Source: Enterococcus sp. ZJ1622
GTDB lineage: Bacteria > Bacillota > Bacilli > Lactobacillales > Enterococcaceae
NCBI RefSeq assembly: GCF_011038845.1
Contig: NZ_JAAKDW010000013.1
Location: 1-64,000 of the forward strand
Direction: 5' to 3'
Length of the DNA: 64,000 bases
Shown: in pieces, positions 43,304 to 52,604 of the stretch
How the letters are laid out: each line of letters begins with the position of its first letter
How positions within the stretch are numbered: the stretch's first letter is position 1
Notes under the pieces: model-generated
Seen by the model: the letters and a program-made list of their open reading frames with translations, nothing else
The model's database searches: none
Told to the model about the DNA's origin: nothing
Position numbers and translations under genes: made by a program

Positions 43304-45997
43304 ATGAAAAAGAAAGTATATATCATTTCTCATAGCCACTGGGATAGAGAATGGTACATGGCATATGAACAGCATCATATGCGCTTAGTCGAACTTATGG
43401 ATGATCTGCTTGAATTATTCAAGAATGATCCGAAATTCAACAGCTTCCATCTAGATGGACAGACGATCATTTTAGATGACTATCTGCAAGTCAGACCAGA
43501 AAAAAAGGCGGAAGTACAGCAAGCGATCACAGATGGAAAATTGAGGATCGGGCCGTTTTATATCCTGCAAGATGATTTTTTGATCAGTCCGGAATCAAAT
43601 GTACGAAATATGCTGATCGGAATGGAAGAAAGCAAGAAATGGGGCACTCCAGTCATGCTTGGATATTTTCCGGATACCTTTGGAAACATGGGGCAGACAC
43701 CTCAAATGATGAAACAAGCAGGGATCACTGCAGCTGCCTTCGGACGAGGCGTCAAACCGATTGGATTCGACAACCAGGTGTTGGAGGCAGAAAATTATTC
43801 TTCGAAATATTCGGAGATGTGGTGGAAAGGACCAGATCAGTCAACGATTTTCGGTCTGCTTTTTGCAAATTGGTATAGTAATGGGAACGAGATCCCGGCA
43901 GAAAAAGAAGCCGCACGAGATTTCTGGCGCCAGAAGTTAGCAGATGCAGAACGATATGCTTCGACGAATCATTTGTTGATGATGAATGGTGTAGATCATC
44001 AGCCTGTCCAAAAAGATATATCAAAAGCAATCGAAGTAGCGAATGAATTGTTCCCGGATTATGAATTTCTCCATTCGAATTTCACAGATTATCTGGAAGC
44101 TGTCCATAAGGATGTGCCGCAGACGCTTGGTTTTGTCGAAGGCGAACTGACAAGCCAGGAAACGGATGGATGGTATACTTTAGCCAATACTGCTTCTGCG
44201 CGTGTTTATTTGAAACAATGGAATACGAAAGTCCAGCGACAGCTTGAAAACATCACCGAGCCTTTAGCAACGATGGCATATGAATCGGATGATATGACGG
44301 ATGCTTATCCTCACGATCAGCTGACCTATGCATGGAAGACGCTGATGCAAAACCATCCTCACGATAGTATTTGCGGCTGTTCCGTCGATGCTGTCCATCG
44401 CGAAATGATGCCACGGTTCGAAAAAGCGGAGGAAGTGGGAAAATATCTTGCGCAAGAAGCATTGGCACAATTAACAGCTAAAATCGACACTTCTGATTTT
44501 CCTGAAAATAGCTATCCCTTTGTGGTCGTCAATACAGCTGGAATGCCAAAAACGGGTGAGGCGGTGATCACAGTCGAACTTGAACGAAAACCATTCGCAA
44601 AAGGTCTACCTGAAGCATTGTATAGGGAGCTAGAAAAAGCACCTAAGAAACAATATCACGTAGAAACGAAAGACGGGCGATTGGTTCCGGCGATACTGAC
44701 GGAAGAAACCGTTCGATTCGATTATGATTTACCGAAGGAGCGGTTCAGAGTCCCATACATGGCAAAAACAATCACCGTTACTTTACCGATCGAAGAAATG
44801 CCGCCTTTTTCTTGGGAGACTTTTGCACTTGTCGAAGGAGACCAGACAAAGCAAAAAGCGACAATGTTACAAGCAAATGGACGAGTCATCGAAAATCAGT
44901 TCCTGCGTCTGACAATCGAGAAAAACGGCACCTTGACCCTGAAAGACAAAACCACTGGAGAGTACTTGCAGGATCTGCTTGTATTTGAAGACGTAGGGGA
45001 TATAGGAAACGAATATATTTTCAAACAGCCGATGCATGACGAACCGATTTTCTCGAAAAACAATACGAATGCCTCCGTAGAGATCGTCTTGGATACCCCA
45101 GAACTAGCTAAGGTGAAGATCAGTCAGCGCATGCACATCCCCGTTTCGGCAGATGATCGGTTACTGAAAGAACAGCAGATGGTCGTGGAATTTCGTCAAC
45201 GAAAGGCAGAACGTGCCAAGGAAATGAAGATCCTTGAACTGATAACAACGATCACTGTCAGAAAAAACAGTAAAAAAATCGATTTTGAAACGACGATCAA
45301 TAATCAAATGAACGATCATCGATTGCGTGTATTGTTCCCGACAAAGTTACATGTGGAACATCATGAAGCAGATAGTATATTCGAAGTAGTGAAACGTCCG
45401 AACCATGTTTCTGAAAGCTGGGAAAATCCTACAAATCCTCAGCATCAGCACGCTTTTGTCCATCTGGAGAACGAATCATATGGAGTAACGGTCGGAAACT
45501 TCGGACTGAATGAATATGAGATCCTGCATGATGGACAAATCGCTGTTACTTTGCTGCGCAGTGTTGGAGAATTAGGGGACTGGGGTTATTTTCCTACGCC
45601 AGAAGCACAATGTATAGGAGAACATCATTTTTGTTACAGTTTTGAACTGCACAAGCCGGAAGAAAAATATGAGACCTATCTCCACGCGTATGCTGCACAG
45701 ATCCCATTTTCTGCGAAGCAAGTCGATCGGCAAACCGGAAAACTTCCTTCGAAAAAACGATATTTGGAAATAAAAGGCCAAACGTTTGCGATAACAGCTT
45801 TGAAACGAAGCAGAATTAGTGATAAAGTGGTAACAAGAGGATTCAATATGTCTAGTCATTTAGAGAATTTAGTTATTACAAAAGATGGTAAACAGGGGAC
45901 ACTATTGAATCTGCTTGAAGAAACGATCCATCAAGAGGTTGTACCGACAATCGATCCTTATGAGATTCGGACAATCGGATTCGAGGAGGAGAAATAG
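43304..45997 (+). CDS. GH38 alpha-mannosidase
   Basis: Retaining, metal-dependent alpha-mannosidase of 897 residues. The N-terminal zinc site HSHWDREW (His10, His12, Asp14) and the nucleophile Asp124 in YFPDTFGNMGQTPQM are intact, and the third metal-ligand region QNHPHDSICGCS (about residue 348) is present. C-terminal beta-rich domains complete the family length. No signal peptide. It probably cleaves alpha-1,3 and alpha-1,6 mannose left by GH92. AGGAGG lies seven bases upstream of the ATG, and its stop is directly followed by the ROK kinase ATG. Confidence 0.95.
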   Translation: MKKKVYIISHSHWDREWYMAYEQHHMRLVELMDDLLELFKNDPKFNSFHLDGQTIILDDYLQVRPEKKAEVQQAITDGKLRIGPFYILQDDFLISPESNVRNMLIGMEESKKWGTPVMLGYFPDTFGNMGQTPQMMKQAGITAAAFGRGVKPIGFDNQVLEAENYSSKYSEMWWKGPDQSTIFGLLFANWYSNGNEIPAEKEAARDFWRQKLADAERYASTNHLLMMNGVDHQPVQKDISKAIEVANELFPDYEFLHSNFTDYLEAVHKDVPQTLGFVEGELTSQETDGWYTLANTASARVYLKQWNTKVQRQLENITEPLATMAYESDDMTDAYPHDQLTYAWKTLMQNHPHDSICGCSVDAVHREMMPRFEKAEEVGKYLAQEALAQLTAKIDTSDFPENSYPFVVVNTAGMPKTGEAVITVELERKPFAKGLPEALYRELEKAPKKQYHVETKDGRLVPAILTEETVRFDYDLPKERFRVPYMAKTITVTLPIEEMPPFSWETFALVEGDQTKQKATMLQANGRVIENQFLRLTIEKNGTLTLKDKTTGEYLQDLLVFEDVGDIGNEYIFKQPMHDEPIFSKNNTNASVEIVLDTPELAKVKISQRMHIPVSADDRLLKEQQMVVEFRQRKAERAKEMKILELITTITVRKNSKKIDFETTINNQMNDHRLRVLFPTKLHVEHHEADSIFEVVKRPNHVSESWENPTNPQHQHAFVHLENESYGVTVGNFGLNEYEILHDGQIAVTLLRSVGELGDWGYFPTPEAQCIGEHHFCYSFELHKPEEKYETYLHAYAAQIPFSAKQVDRQTGKLPSKKRYLEIKGQTFAITALKRSRISDKVVTRGFNMSSHLENLVITKDGKQGTLLNLLEETIHQEVVPTIDPYEIRTIGFEEEK

Positions 45998-46855
45998 ATG
46001 TATGGCGGAATAGAAGCAGGCGGAACGAAATTTGTGTGTGCGGTTTCAGAAGACGGCGTAATCGTAGAAAAAGTGAGCATTCCTACTACAACGCCGGAAG
46101 CAACATTAAAAGAAGTATTTGAGTTTTTTGACCGTTTCGATCTGGAAGCAATAGGAATCGGATCATTCGGACCGATCGGCATCGATCGAACCAAAGACAA
46201 TTACGGTTACGTATTAGCGACTCCTAAGCCTGGCTGGGCAGAATTTGATTTTTTAGGAAGTATCAAACAGCGTTACAAGCTTCCCGTTGCTTGGACTACA
46301 GATGTGAATGCGGCCGCATACGGTGAATTGAAGCAAGGATCAGCTCAAGGGAAAAACAGCTGTATTTATTTGACTGTGGGTACCGGGATCGGCGCAGGGG
46401 TAGTGATCGATGGGAAAATATTTTCCGGGATCGCCCATCCTGAAATGGGGCATATCTGGGTGAAACGTCATCCGGATGATACGTACGAAGGGACATGTCC
46501 CTATCATAAGGACTGCTTGGAAGGATTGGCGGCAGGACCTTCTATTGAGGCCAGAACTGGGATCAAAGGACAGGATCTGCCACAAGATCACCCGATTTGG
46601 GACATACAAGCTTATTACATCGCTCAAGCACTGATCAATTATACTTTGACATTAGGACCTGAAAAAATCATTCTAGGCGGTGGGGTGATGAATCAGGATC
46701 ATCTATTGCAAAAGATCCGTCAGCAGTTTGTTGAACTGATGGGTGGATATATGGAAACGCCGCAAGTAAGCGACTATATCGTCCGCTGGGGTCTGCCAAA
46801 CGAAAGTGGGATCATCGGCAGCCTGCTTTTAGCGGAAAATGAACTGCAAAAATAA
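45998..46855 (+). CDS. ROK-family sugar kinase (fructo/mannokinase type)
   Basis: ATP-dependent sugar kinase of 285 residues. The N-terminal phosphate loop GGIEAGGTKFVCA, the active-site segment WTTDVNAAAYGE, and the zinc-binding ROK signature from HIWVK to CPYHKDCLEGLAAGPS (about 150-185) are present. It resembles fructokinases such as GmuE/ScrK, which also accept mannose. It is the last gene of the GH125-GH38-ROK operon, so phosphorylation of mannose released from glycans is its likely job. Confidence 0.9.
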   Translation: MYGGIEAGGTKFVCAVSEDGVIVEKVSIPTTTPEATLKEVFEFFDRFDLEAIGIGSFGPIGIDRTKDNYGYVLATPKPGWAEFDFLGSIKQRYKLPVAWTTDVNAAAYGELKQGSAQGKNSCIYLTVGTGIGAGVVIDGKIFSGIAHPEMGHIWVKRHPDDTYEGTCPYHKDCLEGLAAGPSIEARTGIKGQDLPQDHPIWDIQAYYIAQALINYTLTLGPEKIILGGGVMNQDHLLQKIRQQFVELMGGYMETPQVSDYIVRWGLPNESGIIGSLLLAENELQK

Positions 46856-46938
46856 GCAGCAAGCTGGCTACGGAAAGAAGAACGATAGTTATCTCTGTAT
46901 AACAAGTTTTCTTCCATAGCCTGCTTTCTGCTTTTTTT
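46855..46938. terminator. Terminator between ROK gene and pseudouridine synthase
   Basis: A long imperfect stem (AGCAG-AAGC-GGCTA-GGAA and its complement) ends in TTTTTTT and separates convergent genes. Confidence 0.8.
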
Positions 46939-46940
46939 AA

Positions 46941-47795
46941 TCACCAGAGACCAGGCAATGCTTTTGCGATGATTTTTTCTTGAGTAAAAGGATGTAGCAG
47001 ATGAAGCTCCTGCGCATGAAGCATCAGTCGTTTTGCAGGACGTGTTTGATATAAAGGATCGCCCACGATCGGATGGCCAAGATGAGCAAGGTGAACACGA
47101 ATCTGATGCGTTCGACCCGTTTCCAAAACACAATATACTTGTGTTTTGTCAGTGAGCTGCTGATCCACGGACACACGTGTCAAAGCGTCTTGTCCTTTTC
47201 GATTATCGATGACCCGCTTTCGTCGGTCATGCCGGTCACGCCCGATCTTGTCAGTAATGACAAGGTCTTTTTTTAGTGAGCCCCAAACGACTGCCTGATA
47301 ACGGCGGTAGATCTTTTTTTGTTCTAGCAGTCGACCAAGTATCGGAAGGACAAACGGATTTTTAGCAAATAAAATCGCGCCGCTTGTTTCTTTATCCAAA
47401 CGATGGACGACGTAAGGCCTCTGCTCGTTTTTAGCCAGATAAGCAGCAAGATGATTCAACAATGTGTCAGTCTCTGTAGGTTCGTTGGGGTGTGTTTTCA
47501 TTCCAGCGGGTTTATTGACGATGATCAGCTGTTCATCTTCATAAAGTACTTGGATGTGAGCAGCATCTCCAAGTTGAACGCTTTGATAATGATAGTCGTC
47601 CTCTTCGAATCTCAACGTGATTTGATCACCGGCTGTCACTTCATAATGAAACAAGGCGGGTTTTTGATTGATCCAGACATTTTGACGTATACGCAAAAAA
47701 TGCCGAACTTTTCTTGGAACTAGCCATTCTTTTTCTAATAAATCCTTGATCGTTATCCTTGGATGTGTTTGAGGTAATGTGATCGTAATTTCCAT
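46941..47795 (-). CDS. RluA/RluD-family pseudouridine synthase
   Basis: RNA pseudouridine synthase of 284 residues. A short S4-like N-terminus (about 15-75) precedes the catalytic domain with HRLDKETSGAILFAKN (catalytic Asp about residue 133) and the GRTHQIRVHLAHLGHPIVGDPLY block. The target could be 23S rRNA or tRNA; paralogues cannot be separated by reading. AAAGGAG lies eight bases before the ATG. Confidence 0.9.
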   Translation of the reverse strand: MEITITLPQTHPRITIKDLLEKEWLVPRKVRHFLRIRQNVWINQKPALFHYEVTAGDQITLRFEEDDYHYQSVQLGDAAHIQVLYEDEQLIIVNKPAGMKTHPNEPTETDTLLNHLAAYLAKNEQRPYVVHRLDKETSGAILFAKNPFVLPILGRLLEQKKIYRRYQAVVWGSLKKDLVITDKIGRDRHDRRKRVIDNRKGQDALTRVSVDQQLTDKTQVYCVLETGRTHQIRVHLAHLGHPIVGDPLYQTRPAKRLMLHAQELHLLHPFTQEKIIAKALPGLW

Positions 47796-48010
47796 TAAAG
47801 TTACTCCTTTCGCAGAAAAGCGCAGAACTATTGTATCATTTTTAAGACATATTTAAGAAAAAACTTACATTTTTCTCTGGATTCGTATGATAATCTACTT
47901 TCACCGAAGGAACAGAACACTTAAACGAACTACGTCTTAAGCAGGAAGAAAACGCCATTAGCTTATGGTAGAATAAAGCGATCGAATCAAAAAGACAGGA
48001 GAATAAACAA

Positions 48011-50179
48011 ATGGATTTTCAAAGCATTTGGAAAAAAATAAAAACTGCTTTGATCAGTTTTTGGCGATGGATCAAGCCGTATCTCAGCCAATTCCATCGA
48101 TGGCGAAAGCGTGTTTGGAAAAAGTATCATATAAATAAACTGATTTTGCTTATCGGACTGATCTGCGTGTTAGTCACAAGCATCTACCTTTTTATTTTAG
48201 CAAAACAAGCGAATGTAGAAACGCTGAAATCCGGGCTGAGCCAGTCTACAGTGATTTATGATAAAAAAAATGAAGAGGCAGGAACGCTTTATGCCCAAAA
48301 AGGAACGTACGTAGAGTTGAATGCGATCTCTCCGTATATCCAAGATGCAGTGATTTCGACAGAAGATCGTAATTTTTATCAGCATCATGGTTTCGATATC
48401 AAAGGGATCGCCCGAGCAGCTGTTCGAATGGTACTTTCTGGTGGAACCTCTGGCGGAGGCGGCAGTACGATCACGCAGCAGCTGGCGAAGAATGCCTATC
48501 TGACTTTGGATCAAACCTTTGATCGAAAAGCAAAAGAACTATTCTTAGCAATCGAGATCGAAAAGAAATACAGTAAAGAAGAGATTTTGACTATGTACCT
48601 CAACAATGCCTATTTCGGTAACGGGGTCTGGGGAGTACAGGATGCATCAAGGCGATACTTTGGAGTAGATGCCAATAACGTCACTATAGCAGAAGCTGCT
48701 ACTTTGGCCGGAATGCTTAAGGGGCCGGGGATCTATAATCCGATCGATCATCCTGAAAATGCCAATAATCGAAAAAATACCGTTCTAAGCGTCATGGAAG
48801 AAAACGGGAAAATCTCGAAAGCACAAGAACAAGCAGAAAGCCAAACGAACATCAGCGACTATCTTCAAGATACGTATGAAAACTCGGAATCAGGCTACCG
48901 TTATCCTTATTACTTTGATGCGGTGATCGATGAAGCTGTGAAAGACTACGGATTAGACGAAGAAGACGTCATGAATAAAGGCTATAAGATCTACACCTCA
49001 TTAGATCAGGACTATCAGAAACAATTAGAAGCAACGTATCAGAATAACCAGCTGTTCCCAGCTAACGCATCAGATGGAGCGATGGTCCAATCCGCTTCTG
49101 TCGCATTGGATCCGAAAACTGGAGGAGTCCAGGCACTAGTAGGAAGACGTGGCGAGCATGTGTTCAGAGGCTTCAGTTTCGCAACTCAAATGCGTCGGTC
49201 ACCCGGTTCGACGATCAAACCTTTGAGTGTGTATGTTCCAGCACTAGAAGCAGGATACAAACCGTCAAGCATGTTGAGAGATGAACCGCAAACGTATTAT
49301 GATGCACACAATTTTGACGGGACCTATCAAGGAGAAGTACCGATGTATCAAGCAGTTGCACAAAGCTTGAATTTACCGGCTGTTTGGCTGTTGCATGAAA
49401 TCGGACTCCAAAAAGGATATGATAAAGCAGAAGAATTCGGGCTACCTTTAGCAAAATCAGATAAATATTACGGGTTGGCTTTAGGTGGATTGGAAAAAGG
49501 AGTTTCTCCGCTGATCATGGCAGGAGCTTATAGTGCCTTTGCAAATGAAGGCCAGATGTACACCCCGCACCTTATTACAAAAATCGTCGATTCCACTGGT
49601 GCAGTGATCATTGACAATACGAACAAGAAACCGAAACAAGTCATCTCCAAAGAAACAGCAGAAGAAATGACTAGCATGATGCTCGGTACGTTTTCTAACG
49701 GTACAGCTGTCGCAGCTAACCCAGCCGGTTATACAGTTGCCGGAAAAACAGGGACGACAGAAACAAACTTCGATTCTACTAAAGCAAACGATCAATGGAT
49801 CATCGGGTATACGCCAGATGTAGTGATCTCTACTTGGATGGGGTATGAAGAGTCAAGTGAACTTCATTATTTAGAAGGAACAAGTGGAAATGTGGTCGGA
49901 AAAGTCTTCAAGTCCGCTGCAGAAGGTATCCTGCCTTATACTTCAAAAACAAGCTTTAGCGTAGCAGATGCGTATGCTACTGGCGGACAAGTCGTAGCTG
50001 CTGATCAAGTGGGGAATTCAGCAGCCAATGACGAATCAGGCAACTGGCAAGACAATTTAGGGAAATACGGAGAGCAAGCAAAAGAAGGACTCAAAAACTT
50101 CGGAGACATGGTCAAAGAAGGTGTCCAGGGAATCGGAGAAGCGGCAAAAGATCTCTGGCGAAGATATCAGGGAGAGTAG
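48011..50179 (+). CDS. Class A penicillin-binding protein, PBP2A type
   Basis: Bifunctional peptidoglycan polymerase of 722 residues. A basic cytoplasmic N-terminus (1-42) and one membrane helix (about 43-63) precede the GT51 glycosyltransferase with its catalytic Glu in STEDRNFYQHHG (Glu118). The transpeptidase has SPGSTIK (Ser400), the SLN motif in AVAQSLNLPA and KTGTTE (Lys579). It closely resembles pneumococcal PBP2A along its length, including the helical C-terminal tail. An extended -10 (TGGTAGAAT, 47966) lies upstream. Enterococcal names for this paralogue vary, so no symbol is given. Confidence 0.93.
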   Translation: MDFQSIWKKIKTALISFWRWIKPYLSQFHRWRKRVWKKYHINKLILLIGLICVLVTSIYLFILAKQANVETLKSGLSQSTVIYDKKNEEAGTLYAQKGTYVELNAISPYIQDAVISTEDRNFYQHHGFDIKGIARAAVRMVLSGGTSGGGGSTITQQLAKNAYLTLDQTFDRKAKELFLAIEIEKKYSKEEILTMYLNNAYFGNGVWGVQDASRRYFGVDANNVTIAEAATLAGMLKGPGIYNPIDHPENANNRKNTVLSVMEENGKISKAQEQAESQTNISDYLQDTYENSESGYRYPYYFDAVIDEAVKDYGLDEEDVMNKGYKIYTSLDQDYQKQLEATYQNNQLFPANASDGAMVQSASVALDPKTGGVQALVGRRGEHVFRGFSFATQMRRSPGSTIKPLSVYVPALEAGYKPSSMLRDEPQTYYDAHNFDGTYQGEVPMYQAVAQSLNLPAVWLLHEIGLQKGYDKAEEFGLPLAKSDKYYGLALGGLEKGVSPLIMAGAYSAFANEGQMYTPHLITKIVDSTGAVIIDNTNKKPKQVISKETAEEMTSMMLGTFSNGTAVAANPAGYTVAGKTGTTETNFDSTKANDQWIIGYTPDVVISTWMGYEESSELHYLEGTSGNVVGKVFKSAAEGILPYTSKTSFSVADAYATGGQVVAADQVGNSAANDESGNWQDNLGKYGEQAKEGLKNFGDMVKEGVQGIGEAAKDLWRRYQGE

Positions 50180-50253
50180 CCTCTTTGAAAACGAATAACC
50201 ACATGTTACAATAGGAGACAGAAGTCAACTAATAAAAGAAAAGAGGCTATACC

Positions 50254-50595
50254 ATGTCAAACATCTATGATAGCGCCAATCAAATCGAACGCGAGATCCG
50301 TGAACTACCTGAATTCAAAGCTTTAGAAGAAGCATACGAAAAAGTAAAAGCAGATACTGAAGCACATCAGCTGTTCAAGGATTTCCAAGCTATGCAAATC
50401 GAATTGCAGGAAAAACAAATGAGCGGACAAGAATTCAGTGATGAAGATGCAATGAAGGCACAAGAAATGGCAATGAAGATCCAATCAGAAGAAGTCATCA
50501 ATGATCTGATGCAAAAAGAACAAGGTTTCAGCACGATCATCAATGATTTGAATCGAATCATCATGACGCCAGTACGCGATTTGTACAGTGAATAA
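50254..50595 (+). CDS. YheA/UPF0342-family protein (YlbF/YmcA-like)
   Basis: A 113-residue, all-helical cytosolic protein. The pattern ([53 protein letters not shown]) matches Bacillus YheA, a relative of the YlbF/YmcA proteins that act on RNase Y. The function of YheA itself is not known. It follows the PBP gene by 74 bases and ends just before a repeat unit. Confidence 0.85.
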   Translation: MSNIYDSANQIEREIRELPEFKALEEAYEKVKADTEAHQLFKDFQAMQIELQEKQMSGQEFSDEDAMKAQEMAMKIQSEEVINDLMQKEQGFSTIINDLNRIIMTPVRDLYSE

Positions 50596-50610
50596 AAGAG
50601 TGTGAAAGTG

Positions 50611-50647
50611 GAGCTGTGACAAAAGATTTGTCATGGCTCTTTTTTTC
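50611..50647 (+). terminator. Terminator hairpin at head of repeat unit
   Basis: The stem GAGC-TGACA with TGTCA-GCTC is followed by seven T and CGAATAAA. It probably ends the PBP-yheA transcript. Confidence 0.8.
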
Positions 50648-50654
50648 GAATAAA

Positions 50655-50767
50655 CGGTGTTCAAGAGACAGCCTATCGGCACTAAGGCACGATTTTGTAA
50701 AATATAGGAAGCTATTTTTCAAAATCGCTTCTTATCGCTCAAGGCTGAACGTCTCTTTCACAACCTC
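50655..50767 (+). repeat. EFAR-like palindromic repeat, single unit
   Basis: Starts CGGTGTTC and ends CACAACCTC. It is nearly identical to unit 2 at 10304-10417, with one visible stem change (AATAAG to ACTAAG). Confidence 0.88.
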
Positions 50768-50782
50768 ACTCCATCCTCATTA

Positions 50783-50843
50783 AAAAAGAACATGCCCCCT
50801 CCTTTAAGGCGATTTCCTCAAAGGGAAGGGGCATGTTCTTTTT
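50783..50843. terminator. Bidirectional terminator before ABC exporter gene
   Basis: AAAAGAACATGCCCC-CCTTT pairs with AAAGG-GGGGCATGTTCTTTT, with T-runs on both strands. Confidence 0.9.
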
Positions 50844-52596
50844 ATTCGTTTTTTAATCGGTAGAAATAGCCTTTTTTCGCTAAAAGCTCTTCGTAGGTCC
50901 CAAGCTCTATCAATTTACCTTCATTGACCACCGCGATCTTATCCGCTTCTTTGATCGTTGAGAGCCGGTGAGCAACGACAAAGGTAGTAGGTGCTTCAGT
51001 CAAATAATTCAATGCCTGCTGGATCTTTTTCTCAGATTGGTTATCTAAAGCAGAAGTCGCTTCATCGAGTAAAATGATTTTTGGTTGTCGAATGAGCGCA
51101 CGAGCAATAGAGATTCGTTGTTTTTGTCCACCTGAGAGCTTATTCCCATGTTCGCCAACTAAAGTGTCTAAGCCTTCAGGAAGCTCATCGATTAATGAGG
51201 ATAGCTGTGCCGCTTCGATCACTTTGTTCAATTGGTCTTCTGAAACATTTTTCAAGCCATAGGTGATATTTTCTCTGATCGAGGCAGAAAACAGCAGTGT
51301 AGCTTGAGGGACAACTGCTAAAAAATTGCGGACACTGCGCATATCAAGGCTATCCATAGGCTGGCCATCGAGGTAGATCGTACCAGAAGAAGGTTGAGAA
51401 AATCCGATCAGCAAATTGAGAAGCGTCGATTTACCGGAACCGGAAGGACCAACAAAAGCGATAGTTTCTCCTGCTTTTACCTCTAAAGAAAAATGGTCGA
51501 TGACAGGTTTAGGAGAATCCGGATAATGGAAAGAAACATCTTCAAAACGGAATTCTCCGCGAAGTTGCTGGATTTTCTTCTTCCCCTGATAACTTTCGAC
51601 ATCTCCGGCAGTCAATAATTCGCCGATCGAAGCAATCGACTCCATCCCTTTTGAAATCGTCGGGATCAGCGTGATCATGCTGGAAACGGAATTGACTACG
51701 GTGGTGAAGTAAGTCTGATACATCACGACATCCCCCGGCTGGATTCTTCCTTGTAAAGCTAAAACTCCAGTGAAAATAAGGCAGACAAGTTGGAATATCT
51801 GGAAACTTGCCCAGCTGACTGAGCCAAAAACAGATTGAAGGATATCCAAGTGGAACCCTTTTTTGTAAATTTGTGAAAAATGATCGTTCAATCTGGAAGT
51901 CTCATGCTTTTCTAACGCATGTGCACGCGAAATAGGTGCTAATTCAATGACTTCGATCACTTTAGCAGAAGTTTCTTCCATCTCCTGTCTGAATTCTGAA
52001 TTTGATTCTTTGATACGCTTGCGAAAGAGGACAGCTACTAGTGCTGCTAAAGGAACTGTCAATAAAAAGAATAAAAAGACGACTGGACTTTTATAAAGAG
52101 TGATCCCAAGCGCAACGAACAAATTGACAGCTATATTCAATCCGCTGACAAATACTTGAGAAGAAAGCGTCTGGACAGCTTCGACATCTCGTATGATCTT
52201 TGACTGGATCCTTCCTGATTGCAGTTCTTTTTGATAAGGAATCGATAATTCCTGGATTTTTTTGATCAATGTCGCACGCAAGCCTGCTTCTACTTGTCGG
52301 ATCGACGCACTATGGTATTTGACATGGAAGTAATTCGTCAAAATATTTTGTCCAATCAGACACGCCATGAAAAAGGCATTGAAATAAATCGTCTGGATCT
52401 GCGAGAGATCATTAGAAGCTGCAGCATTGATCACATTAGCGATTGCTAGGGGCATCAGCCAAGAAGGCAGATGCTTGATGATGAAAAAAATACTCGATAA
52501 AGCAAATCGCCAATAATTACCCTGATAAAGATGCAGCAGGATTTGAAAGGAATTTTTATGATATTTTTGATAGCTTTTTTGTATACGTTCTTCCAT
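50842..52596 (-). CDS. ABC exporter half-transporter (homodimer type)
   Basis: Exporter of 584 residues: six-helix membrane domain (about 20-320) and an ATP-binding domain with fully canonical motifs, Walker A GPSGSGKST, signature KLSGGQKQR, Walker B ILLDEATSALD and switch HRLST. All catalytic residues are present, so it can work as a homodimer, unlike the pair at 6525-10009. It starts eight bases after the TIM-barrel gene with GAGGAAC, so it is the last gene of the acetylesterase-TIM barrel operon. Its substrate and its link to sugar metabolism are unclear. Confidence 0.88.
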   Translation of the reverse strand: MEERIQKSYQKYHKNSFQILLHLYQGNYWRFALSSIFFIIKHLPSWLMPLAIANVINAAASNDLSQIQTIYFNAFFMACLIGQNILTNYFHVKYHSASIRQVEAGLRATLIKKIQELSIPYQKELQSGRIQSKIIRDVEAVQTLSSQVFVSGLNIAVNLFVALGITLYKSPVVFLFFLLTVPLAALVAVLFRKRIKESNSEFRQEMEETSAKVIEVIELAPISRAHALEKHETSRLNDHFSQIYKKGFHLDILQSVFGSVSWASFQIFQLVCLIFTGVLALQGRIQPGDVVMYQTYFTTVVNSVSSMITLIPTISKGMESIASIGELLTAGDVESYQGKKKIQQLRGEFRFEDVSFHYPDSPKPVIDHFSLEVKAGETIAFVGPSGSGKSTLLNLLIGFSQPSSGTIYLDGQPMDSLDMRSVRNFLAVVPQATLLFSASIRENITYGLKNVSEDQLNKVIEAAQLSSLIDELPEGLDTLVGEHGNKLSGGQKQRISIARALIRQPKIILLDEATSALDNQSEKKIQQALNYLTEAPTTFVVAHRLSTIKEADKIAVVNEGKLIELGTYEELLAKKGYFYRLKNE

Positions 52597-52604
52597 GATG
52601 TTCC

